A stretch of DNA of 30,909 nt, from NCBI GenBank assembly GCA_002392275.1, contig DGGQ01000200.1:1-30909 (forward strand), read 5' to 3'. Both the position numbers and the translations under genes were made by a program. Shown here piece after piece: positions 6,547 through 14,719 of this stretch. Position 1 is the stretch's first letter; each line of letters begins with the position of its first letter. The notes under the pieces were generated by a model. That model had not been told where the DNA came from. It did no database searches and saw only the letters and a list, made by a program, of their open reading frames with translations. The DNA is from Treponema sp. UBA3870. Lineage in GTDB: Bacteria; Spirochaetota; Spirochaetia; Treponematales; Treponemataceae.

Positions 6547-9500
6547 ATGGACAGAAGATTTATTTATTTCAAGAGACTCATTTCAGTTTTTGTTATGTTG
6601 TGCCTGTCGCTATCAGTTTTTGCTGGTGGCAAGAAGGAAGTCATACAAAAATCTGTCGGCACGGAGAACAGCTGGACAGAGGTTTTTGACATCCAGAACC
6701 GTTCCGGCAAATACAATGTGTATGCGGAGGCTACGGATAAGGCAGGAAATACAGCCGTCGCTGGTCCATACAACCTGTTCATCGACGACGAGTCCGATTT
6801 TCCTGTCATCACAATCACGAACCCGACCATGGGAATGAAGGTTCCAGGCAACCTGAACATAGTTGGTACTTGTGTTGATGATGATATGGTTTCCGAAGTC
6901 TGGCTGATTCTTGATGGCGACAAGGAGAATCCGATTCTTGTTGAAGGAACGAACTTCTGGTCCTACTATCTTGATACGACAAAACTTCCCGAGGGCCGGC
7001 ACACAATCACCGCGTATGGTATTGACAATGGAAATCCAAATGCGTACTACAATGATGACGGTGTTCTTGATGAGTCCAAAGTGAAGCCAAAGACTGGACG
7101 CGCTGTCACTATTGACTGGCAGCTTTGTAGGGAGGCTCCGGTCACGACAATCACAAGCCTTGACATGGGTGCGCTAATTAGTGGAAAGGTTTCTCTTGCC
7201 GGAAAAGTCACGGACGGTAACGGAGTTGACACGCTTGAATACAGTATTGACAATGGGGAGCATTACAGCCCTATCAAGGTCAAGCACCGCAAACTTTCTG
7301 TTCCAGATGAAAATGGGTTTACAAGTGAATATACTTTCTCGCTTCCTTTGGACTCAAGAAAGATGGAGGACGGTCCAAAGCTGATTTGGTTCAAGGCGGT
7401 GGATGGAGCTGGTACTGTTGGAATCAGCTCGTTTTTGTGTTTTGTTGACAACGAGCAGCCTCAGCTGAAGATTGTTACCCCGGAGATTGGCGAGACTGTT
7501 AATGGAATCTTCACCATTGCCGGTTACGCAAAGGACACCAACGGAATAAAGTCCCTCAAATATCGGTGGGGCAGTCTGGAGGGTGAGTTTGAGCTGACCG
7601 CCGGAAACCCATACTGGGCATTGGAACTTGATTCCCGCATTGTGAAGAATTCTATGGACTTTACAATCAGCACAGAGGATACAATGGGCAACGCTGTCAC
7701 GGCTTCCAGATTCTTTATGAATTCCGAGAAGGGTGTGAAGAGCGGAAATGTTGTCTATGTAAACCAGTCCGGCGACAAGCCTACTATAGACATCAAGTAT
7801 CCCGTGGGCGAGGTTGATGCGGACGATGGAACATTTATCCGTGGTCTTGCCCAGGATGACGACGGTGTTTCGGCCATCTATTATTCTGTTGATGGAGGAC
7901 CCGAAGTCAAGCTGGAGACGACAGGAGTTTTCTATAATCCAATTCCTGGTTCGCTTACTGACGGAGAGCACCGCATTACGGCCTATGCTGTGGACAAATT
8001 TGGTGTGAAGGGTGATCCTTCGACTGTAACTTTCACTTCAAAGGGATACGCCCCTCTGTTCACCGATGAAAAATATGGGGACGAAAATTTTGCCAACGGG
8101 ATGGTAATCGACCCGGAGAGCGAAAAGGAATACACTTTGAAGGTGGAGTCGTCCACCGGTCTCAAGTCGGTTCACTATGACTGGACATGGGGTGCGAATG
8201 GAATAATTTCAAAGGACATTGAGGGCAACGACGCGAAGGAGATACCCGTTTCTATTGGTTTTGGCACAGCTGACATTCCATGGGGTGTCTCAAAGCTCAC
8301 TGTAATAGCTACCGACCACTTTGACAGAAGTTCGAAACACACGGTCATATTCAATGTTGCGGACTACACAAAATTCTATGGAACAGAGCCGGGTGTTTAT
8401 TTCAACGACTCCAGTGTTGCCGAGGATGGAGCAATAAGTGTTGACGCGACAGGTTCCGTGTCTGGCTACTTTGTTGGCGGAAAAATTGCTTCTCTGACCA
8501 CCGTTCCAGCTGTCAAGGGTGTTGGCGCGCGTGTTGTTGGTAACACAATCTCTCTTACAGCAACAGCTGCGACACCAGTGTTCAAGGTGAGGGTGACAAC
8601 AACATCCGGTGCTGTCTATACTTCACAGAACCTTTACTTCCCGTCACAGGAGACTGCCCCTATAATCAAGCTGACGAACGACAACAGTCTGGCCACGGAG
8701 GTGTTCAACAACTTCAGCACAAAGAATGTTCTTTCAATAGTGGGTACTGTCGCAAGTACTACTGATCCAACCTTGAGATATAGAATTCTTACTGCCAAGG
8801 TCAACTATGACGAAAACGGAACCGTAATCAGCTCGCAGGTTGTGCAGCCCACCAAGCTTGAGAACTCACCGCTCATTCCTGTGCGCCGTGGTGCGTTTGC
8901 CCTGAATCTTGCCGCGGAGAATTTTGAGGACGGTGTTTCGGTGGTCGAGTTTATTGCGACAAACAGTTCTGGAAAGACAAGCTCGACAGCGGTTCTGGTC
9001 AGAAAAATATCCGAGCCTGTTTCTCCCGAGCTTCTTGGTGAAAATGCGGCGGAACCAGCGCAGCCGGCGTATTATTGGCTCCATGGCGACGGTCCGGGAA
9101 TGGACTACTATGGAGTTTGCGTCTACCAGGGCATGACAGGAAGCAACTTTGAGTACAAGTCCTACGAGAGTCTTCCGGTTGGTGAGTCTACACTGACTTT
9201 CAAGAGCGCGACAATGAAGGTGACAAAGCCTGAGACCGGTGCGAGCGGATACTTTGCTTCGGTGGATGGAAGTGTATATAGGAGCGGTATGGAGGTTCTG
9301 GAGGATAAGGACGGAACTGTAGATACTGATCCTCATTCTCTGGTTGCGCGTATTAAGTCTGAGTCCCCGGTGACTTCGGTTGTGTGGTCGGCAAATGGAA
9401 CCGCATTGCCCGAGGGAACAATCAGGGAGACTAGCGAAAATGGTGTGTACGAGGCCGAGGTTCCAATTTCTGGTCTCCCAGCTGGACTTGTGAAGATTTC

Positions 9501-12500
9501 AGCCCTCGTCAACAATTCAACAACAATCTCTGGAACGGTATGTGTTCTGAGAAGCCACGGTGTCATTGACAACCAGGAGGGAATATACTGGACGACTTCC
9601 GGTGGAGCGGTCTATGATGCAGCAAACAGCAGGTACATTCTGAACAACGATGCCACCCTTGTCGGATATGCGAATGTTCCAGGAAAAATCTCGGCGAACC
9701 TTATGCGCTCGAATGCTGGTCTCCAGGTTTCTGTTGATGGAAAACTCATAAAACTTTCAGCCACAGCTGATGGATTCTATTCAAACATTTCGGTCCGTGC
9801 TGTCAGCGATGCGAATGGTGCGTGGGCATCTCCCGCCGTTGCCATCATTGCCGACACAGCCAACCCGACACTCACAGTTACAAGCGTCAAACCAATGGAC
9901 TACATGAAGGATGAGCTTGTTATTGCGGGAACCGTTGCGGATGGAAACGGCATTAGGTCTATCGAGTATACGACAATGGAAGACGGTTCCTCCGAAGAGG
10001 AGACTGTTTGGAAGCCAATCAAATTTGACTCCAGGGGCAGATTCGGCGAAAAGGTTTCCCTTGAGGACGTTCCCGATGGATATGTGCCTCTTACTGTTCG
10101 TGCAACGGATGGCGCTGGCAAGATTTCCTACTTCAATTCTGCAATCAGAAAGGACACAACACCGCCTGAGGTGACAATTGTTGTGCCGGAGTCGGGAGCC
10201 GTAGTCAACGGAGAGACTCTGTTCGTGTTCCGTGTGAAGGATGACAGCTATGTTGGAAACATCCAGTACATAAGCCCGGACGGAAAGACGAAGAAGGACT
10301 TCATACTTGCCGCATCAGATTCTCTTGAAGGGGATGGCGCGAAAACTGATGCCCAGAGCGAGAATCCAGATGGGGAAAATCCTGCCGACGCGGAGCTTCT
10401 TGCTCTTTCAAAATCTATAGCGGAGCTTGACGCGCACAGCAATGTGCTTACAGGTTCTCTTCCATCCACTGCTTTGGGACAGGAGGGACTTCCGATTGCA
10501 AACTCGATGAAGTTTATTGCGAGCGATGTGGCGGGAAATACAGCCATTGTTGATACATTTGACTTTATGGTTGACCCGGACAGCGACCTTCCTGTTGTTG
10601 AAATCCACATGCCGCTTGAGGAATCTGTAAACACTACGGACTTTGTGATTTCAGGTGTAATGTACGACGACGATGGACTGGTCGGCTACAACGGTGAGAC
10701 TCTGAAAACTTACTACAAGATTGACGACAGCGACTTCCAGCTGATTCCTAACGAAAATGCCCAGGCAAGTTTTGAAATCAAGGTAAGTCCGCTCAACATC
10801 CTTAAGGACAACGAGCATACTGTGGTTGTCTATGCTGAAGACATAAACGGTGTAAGGGGAAAAGCCGTCAGCCGCAAGTTCTATGTGTCGCTTGAGGAGC
10901 CAAAGGGTAGCGTGGAGCTTCCAAAGATTGACGGACACATCCACGGACTTGTTACAATGAGCGGATGGGCCAAGGACAAGAACGGAATCAACAAGGTCCA
11001 GATTTCGGTGGACAATGGAGCAAGCTACAACGATGCTGTTGTTGTTCCGGGAAAGACAAGGGAGGATCCGGCGCAGTGGACGTACGAGTTCGACACCCGC
11101 GTTGTTCAGGACGGAACCCATGTTGTCTATCTGAAGATTTGGGACGGATACAATATCACGGGACTCTACACATCCCTTCTGAATATTGACAACACATCTC
11201 CTGAGCTGGAACTGGAGCTTCCTCTTGACGACAGCACAATATCAAGAAACCTTGTAATATCCGGCCAGACCACCGACAACATCGAGCTGACCGAGCTTTA
11301 CATGAGGATAAAGAGCCTTGACGGAAACAAGGTTCCGGCCTACCTTGCTGAAAATGACCTGTACCCAGAGTCCATTGTCTCGCAGGTAATAGATGTTTCT
11401 GAGCTTAGCGACGGACTCTACAATGTGGAGATTTCTGGATACGACAAGGCTGGAAATGCGGCAAACGTCAGCCGAAACATCCATATAGTCAAGGAAGCTG
11501 AACTTACAAGCGTGGACCTTCTTTATCCGCTCAACGGCGAGTACATCAACGGTGAGTTCAATATCTACGGTACGGCAAAGTCATTCGAGGAGGAGATTAC
11601 TTCCATAGACATTATTGTTGACGGCCAGAAGATTCCGGGACTCTCCACGACTCTGACGGATTCTGGATACTTCACGTTCAGAATGAAGCCGGAAATTGTT
11701 CTGGACAAAAATAACTTCAGCGAGGAAGATTTGGCGAAGGCTACCGCAAACACGGAGGCCCGGGCTAAAAAGAATATCGACGGTGCGGATGCTGTTGCCG
11801 CAAGAAATGCCGCCAAAAAGGCTCAGATTGATGCAGCAAAGGCTGCCGCTGCCGAGGCTGGAAAAGAGTATACCGGACCAGAGTATGAGGAGGAAGTCTA
11901 CGAACCAATCGAGGCCGATGTGTTCGAGTCTGGAATCTTCAGTCTGGCGGGTGGTGCGCACACATACAAGGTTATAGCGCATACAAATGAAGGACGCACG
12001 GTCGAGTCAAGGACGCAGACTTTAATCTACAATCCTTATGGACCGTGGGTAACTCTGGACAACTTCATGTATGGGGACTTCGCGGTTGACCGTCCTATAC
12101 TAAGGGGTAACGCTGGTTACTCGCTGACCGCCGATGAAAAGGCAGCTCTCAAGGATAAGAAGCTCCCAACGGAAGAAAAGATGGCTCTCAAGGCCAAGAC
12201 CGTAAAGCAGGTGCTTTTGAGCTTTGACAATGGAAAGACTTACACTCCGGTCTCCAATGTTGGAAAGGGGTCCTGGAAGTACAGGATTGAAAACCAGGAT
12301 GTCGCCGAGGGATTCCACTTCCTGCTTGTACGCGCTGAAATGGAGAATGGCGAGTCTGCAATCACAAGGACTATTGTTCAGGTTGACCGCACACTGCCAA
12401 ACGTAAAACTGATTTCACCGGGAGCCGGAGGACACTACAACCAGTTGATGCGCTTTGAGGGACTTTCAAGCGACGATGTATCTCTTGACGATGTGACACT

Positions 12501-13089
12501 CTACCTGAGACGTGGAGACCGCTCCGCATACGAGGTTCCAAAGTTCATCCAGGGACTCTACTTTGACGCAAACTTCTGGGGTGCATCACTGTGGAGCGCG
12601 GGTGTTGGACTTACGGCTTTCGACAATGCGGTAAAGATTCAGCTGTCCTATGGCCAGTTCACACAGGATCAGAGAAACTTCTTTGCTGCACTCTTCAATA
12701 TTGATGAGTCCAAATGGAAGTTCCGCTATGGTGGACATATTGTAAGCGCGAAGGTTATTGCCCAGGTTGCCAACATACCGTTCAACTACTTCTTTGGACA
12801 TGACTTCGACTGGCTGAGCGCGACGGTTGCCATAGGAGCGAACTTCTCATGGTTTAGCCAATCAGCCGCCGCTCTGAAACAGAAGATAGAGGTCAGCAAT
12901 ACAATCTTGACATCCGCGTTGATGCAGGTTGAGTTCCCGAAGATGACGTTCAAGGACAATGCCTACTTCAAGACATGGGCTGTATACTATGAGCCATCGC
13001 TCTGGTTCATCCCGTCCGATGTTGCGAGCGACAAGATTCCAACCCTTGTTCCGCAGTTCTCCATAGGATTTAGGACCAGCGTGTTCTAG
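6547..13089 (+). CDS. Giant secreted Ig-like repeat protein with C-terminal beta-barrel-like domain
   Basis: The product is about 2,180 residues from the ATG at 6547, chosen because it gives a proper signal peptide (MDRRFIYFKRL, hydrophobic core, cut near SVFA|GGKKE); in-frame codons back to 6478 add a non-signal tail. The body is a chain of roughly 12-16 bacterial Ig-like domains of 90-110 residues. Many begin with a P-x-hydrophobic/P-x-x-G pattern (PVITITNPTMGMKV, PQLKIVTPEIGETV, PEVTIVVPESGAVV) followed by a DxxGI segment (TVADGNGIRSIEY, AKDKNGINKVQI). The last ~185 residues (about 12,540-13,089) change to alternating aromatic/hydrophobic strands (GLYFDANFWGASLWSAGVGL, SATVAIGANFSWF) and end in GFRTSVF, the terminal Phe seen on outer-membrane barrels. 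It is probably anchored in the outer membrane, with the repeats in the periplasm or outside; adhesion or envelope bridging is inference. A strong terminator follows. Confidence 0.85.
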   Translation: MDRRFIYFKRLISVFVMLCLSLSVFAGGKKEVIQKSVGTENSWTEVFDIQNRSGKYNVYAEATDKAGNTAVAGPYNLFIDDESDFPVITITNPTMGMKVPGNLNIVGTCVDDDMVSEVWLILDGDKENPILVEGTNFWSYYLDTTKLPEGRHTITAYGIDNGNPNAYYNDDGVLDESKVKPKTGRAVTIDWQLCREAPVTTITSLDMGALISGKVSLAGKVTDGNGVDTLEYSIDNGEHYSPIKVKHRKLSVPDENGFTSEYTFSLPLDSRKMEDGPKLIWFKAVDGAGTVGISSFLCFVDNEQPQLKIVTPEIGETVNGIFTIAGYAKDTNGIKSLKYRWGSLEGEFELTAGNPYWALELDSRIVKNSMDFTISTEDTMGNAVTASRFFMNSEKGVKSGNVVYVNQSGDKPTIDIKYPVGEVDADDGTFIRGLAQDDDGVSAIYYSVDGGPEVKLETTGVFYNPIPGSLTDGEHRITAYAVDKFGVKGDPSTVTFTSKGYAPLFTDEKYGDENFANGMVIDPESEKEYTLKVESSTGLKSVHYDWTWGANGIISKDIEGNDAKEIPVSIGFGTADIPWGVSKLTVIATDHFDRSSKHTVIFNVADYTKFYGTEPGVYFNDSSVAEDGAISVDATGSVSGYFVGGKIASLTTVPAVKGVGARVVGNTISLTATAATPVFKVRVTTTSGAVYTSQNLYFPSQETAPIIKLTNDNSLATEVFNNFSTKNVLSIVGTVASTTDPTLRYRILTAKVNYDENGTVISSQVVQPTKLENSPLIPVRRGAFALNLAAENFEDGVSVVEFIATNSSGKTSSTAVLVRKISEPVSPELLGENAAEPAQPAYYWLHGDGPGMDYYGVCVYQGMTGSNFEYKSYESLPVGESTLTFKSATMKVTKPETGASGYFASVDGSVYRSGMEVLEDKDGTVDTDPHSLVARIKSESPVTSVVWSANGTALPEGTIRETSENGVYEAEVPISGLPAGLVKISALVNNSTTISGTVCVLRSHGVIDNQEGIYWTTSGGAVYDAANSRYILNNDATLVGYANVPGKISANLMRSNAGLQVSVDGKLIKLSATADGFYSNISVRAVSDANGAWASPAVAIIADTANPTLTVTSVKPMDYMKDELVIAGTVADGNGIRSIEYTTMEDGSSEEETVWKPIKFDSRGRFGEKVSLEDVPDGYVPLTVRATDGAGKISYFNSAIRKDTTPPEVTIVVPESGAVVNGETLFVFRVKDDSYVGNIQYISPDGKTKKDFILAASDSLEGDGAKTDAQSENPDGENPADAELLALSKSIAELDAHSNVLTGSLPSTALGQEGLPIANSMKFIASDVAGNTAIVDTFDFMVDPDSDLPVVEIHMPLEESVNTTDFVISGVMYDDDGLVGYNGETLKTYYKIDDSDFQLIPNENAQASFEIKVSPLNILKDNEHTVVVYAEDINGVRGKAVSRKFYVSLEEPKGSVELPKIDGHIHGLVTMSGWAKDKNGINKVQISVDNGASYNDAVVVPGKTREDPAQWTYEFDTRVVQDGTHVVYLKIWDGYNITGLYTSLLNIDNTSPELELELPLDDSTISRNLVISGQTTDNIELTELYMRIKSLDGNKVPAYLAENDLYPESIVSQVIDVSELSDGLYNVEISGYDKAGNAANVSRNIHIVKEAELTSVDLLYPLNGEYINGEFNIYGTAKSFEEEITSIDIIVDGQKIPGLSTTLTDSGYFTFRMKPEIVLDKNNFSEEDLAKATANTEARAKKNIDGADAVAARNAAKKAQIDAAKAAAAEAGKEYTGPEYEEEVYEPIEADVFESGIFSLAGGAHTYKVIAHTNEGRTVESRTQTLIYNPYGPWVTLDNFMYGDFAVDRPILRGNAGYSLTADEKAALKDKKLPTEEKMALKAKTVKQVLLSFDNGKTYTPVSNVGKGSWKYRIENQDVAEGFHFLLVRAEMENGESAITRTIVQVDRTLPNVKLISPGAGGHYNQLMRFEGLSSDDVSLDDVTLYLRRGDRSAYEVPKFIQGLYFDANFWGASLWSAGVGLTAFDNAVKIQLSYGQFTQDQRNFFAALFNIDESKWKFRYGGHIVSAKVIAQVANIPFNYFFGHDFDWLSATVAIGANFSWFSQSAAALKQKIEVSNTILTSALMQVEFPKMTFKDNAYFKTWAVYYEPSLWFIPSDVASDKIPTLVPQFSIGFRTSVF

Positions 13090-13102
13090 GAAAACTCTGA
13101 AC

Positions 13103-13119
13103 AATCCGAATGCGGATTC
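13103..13119. repeat. Short palindromic element, copy 1
   Basis: AATCCGAATGCGGATTC contains the 6 bp inverted repeat AATCCG/CGGATT with a 4-base loop, just after the stop of the Ig-repeat gene and before its terminator. A 16-of-17 match occurs at 18634-18650, also between genes. Confidence 0.4.
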
Positions 13120-13128
13120 TGGTAACAT

Positions 13129-13162
13129 GGACCGTCCATTGTTTTTGGGCGGTCCTTTTTTT
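13129..13162 (+). terminator. Strong intrinsic terminator of the Ig-repeat gene
   Basis: GGACCGTCCA and TGGGCGGTCC pair as a 10 bp stem (one G-T wobble) with a 7-base loop, immediately followed by a run of seven T. It ends transcription of the giant gene 40 bp after its stop and isolates it from hisG. Confidence 0.9.
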
Positions 13163-13173
13163 ATGTTTTCATG

Positions 13174-13202
13174 TTGAAAATCCATCCGCTTTAGGTTATA
13201 GT
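13174..13202 (+). promoter_or_regulatory. Promoter of hisGB, placed for a leaderless mRNA
   Basis: TTGAAA (13174-13179), an exact 17 bp spacer and TATAGT (13197-13202) make a near-consensus sigma70-type promoter. The -10 ends 8 nt before the hisG ATG, so the expected start point is within a base or two of that ATG. No Shine-Dalgarno is present. It lies directly after the preceding terminator. Confidence 0.6.
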
Positions 13203-13210
13203 GTTTCTAT

Positions 13211-14065
13211 ATGGAAAAGCTAAAAATCTTGCTGCCCAAGGGCAGAATCTATGAACATGTTATAGGACTTTTTTCTGGCGCGGGAATCTCGATTTCACTT
13301 CCCGAACGTGCATACCGCCCCATCGTCAACCAGGATGACCTTGAGGCAAAGGTTATGAAACCCCAGAACATTGGAAAACTTTTGGAGCTTGGCGCACATG
13401 ACATGGGATTCACCGGCCGTGACTGGATAAGGGAAACCCATGCCGATGTTGAGGAAATTCTTGACACAGGCTTTGACAAGGTTCGCATTGTGGTTGCGGT
13501 TCCAAATTCAATTGACGACGCCCAGCTTGTGTCCCGCCGTGTGATTGTTGCCACTGAGTACGAGCATATTGCGAACGAATGGCTGAAAAGCAGGGGCATG
13601 AATTCCGAGGTCATACGCACTTACGGAGCGACCGAAGTTTTCCCGCCGGACGACGCCGACATGATTATCGACAACACGGCAACCGGGCGGACACTTGTTG
13701 AAAATGGACTCCGCATTGTTGCCGAGATTATGTCATCCTCGACATGTATGTTCGCATCCAAAAAGGCCATGCAGAATCCTGAGAAAAAGAAAAAGATTCT
13801 TGAACTCAAGAGCATTTTTGAATCTGTTATTGATGCCCGCGACCGGGTTATGCTTGAAATGAATGTCCCGAAGGAAAGTTTTGACGCGCTTGTGAACGGA
13901 CTTCCTTCAATGAGAAGCCCCACGGTTTCCCCGCTCTATGGCGACAAGGGGTTTGCCGTAAAGATTGCTGTAAAAAAGAGTGAGGTTCCGAATCTTCTGC
14001 CACGTCTCAAATCTCTTGGCGCTACGGACATCCTTGAGTATGAACTTAAAATGGTCATGGCATAA
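13211..14065 (+). CDS. hisG: ATP phosphoribosyltransferase, long form
   Basis: First step of histidine synthesis: ATP plus PRPP gives phosphoribosyl-ATP in the cytoplasm. The 284-residue length and a C-terminal regulatory domain (about 210-284, SPTVSPLYGDKGFAVKIAVK onward) identify the long HisG type, which is feedback-inhibited by histidine and does not need a HisZ partner. Seen motifs are LKILLPKGRIYEHV at the N-terminus, the periplasmic-binding-protein-like fold with DMGFTGRDWI, and the PRPP-binding stretch DADMIIDNTATGRTLVENGL. The ATG at 13211 lies 8 nt after a strong -10 box and lacks a ribosome site, suggesting leaderless translation. hisB follows after 12 bp. Other his genes are not in the window. 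Confidence 0.95.
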   Translation: MEKLKILLPKGRIYEHVIGLFSGAGISISLPERAYRPIVNQDDLEAKVMKPQNIGKLLELGAHDMGFTGRDWIRETHADVEEILDTGFDKVRIVVAVPNSIDDAQLVSRRVIVATEYEHIANEWLKSRGMNSEVIRTYGATEVFPPDDADMIIDNTATGRTLVENGLRIVAEIMSSSTCMFASKKAMQNPEKKKKILELKSIFESVIDARDRVMLEMNVPKESFDALVNGLPSMRSPTVSPLYGDKGFAVKIAVKKSEVPNLLPRLKSLGATDILEYELKMVMA

Positions 14066-14077
14066 GGAGTTGTTGCT

Positions 14078-14698
14078 ATGGAGCGGATTGCCACTATCGA
14101 GCGTAACACTTTTGAAACCCAGATAAACCTTACTCTGAACATTGACGGAAGCGGAAAGTGTGATGTAAAAAATCCAATCGGTTTTTTTGACCATGTTCTC
14201 CAGTCGTTCTGCAAGCACGGCATGTTTGATTTGTCCGGAACTCTTTCGGGGGATCTCCACGTGGACCAGCACCATCTGATTGAGGACACCGGGATTGTGC
14301 TTGGAATGTGTTTCGCGAAGGCATTGGGTAACTGTGCCGGAATCTACAGGACAGGATTTTTTATCTACCCGATGGATGAAAGTCTGCTCCAGGCCTCTGT
14401 TGATTTTGGGGGACGCTCGTTTTTGGTGTGCAACGCCCAGCTTTCGGGAATACCCCTTGTCTCAATCAGTCCGGAGGGAAAGCAGTCCAGCTTCCAGACA
14501 GACTGTTTTGAGGATTTCTGGCAGGGATTTGTTGGCGGAGCAAAATGCAATCTCCATCTGGACACAATCCGTGGAAGGTCCGACCACCACAAGATGGAGG
14601 GGCTGTTCAAGGCTGCTTCCCGCGCAATCCGCATGGCTGTTGAAATCGACCCGCGCAGACAGGGAAACATTCCCTCGACAAAAGGTGTCATAGTCTAG
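14078..14698 (+). CDS. hisB: Imidazoleglycerol-phosphate dehydratase
   Basis: A monofunctional 206-residue IGP dehydratase, which removes water from imidazoleglycerol phosphate to give imidazole-acetol phosphate in histidine synthesis. Both metal-binding His-rich motifs are present: DQHHLIEDTGI (residues 63-73) and RSDHHKMEGLFKA near the C-terminus. The ending NIPSTKGVI is typical of the family. There is no fused histidinol-phosphatase domain, unlike enterobacterial HisB. A TAAGGAG overlapping the hisG stop codon provides its ribosome site 8 nt before the ATG, so it is translated from the hisG transcript. It meets a minus-strand operon tail to tail after only 21 bp, with no terminator visible between them. 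Confidence 0.96.
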   Translation: MERIATIERNTFETQINLTLNIDGSGKCDVKNPIGFFDHVLQSFCKHGMFDLSGTLSGDLHVDQHHLIEDTGIVLGMCFAKALGNCAGIYRTGFFIYPMDESLLQASVDFGGRSFLVCNAQLSGIPLVSISPEGKQSSFQTDCFEDFWQGFVGGAKCNLHLDTIRGRSDHHKMEGLFKAASRAIRMAVEIDPRRQGNIPSTKGVIV

Positions 14699-14719
14699 CC
14701 GCTACGGTTTTGGAAAATT

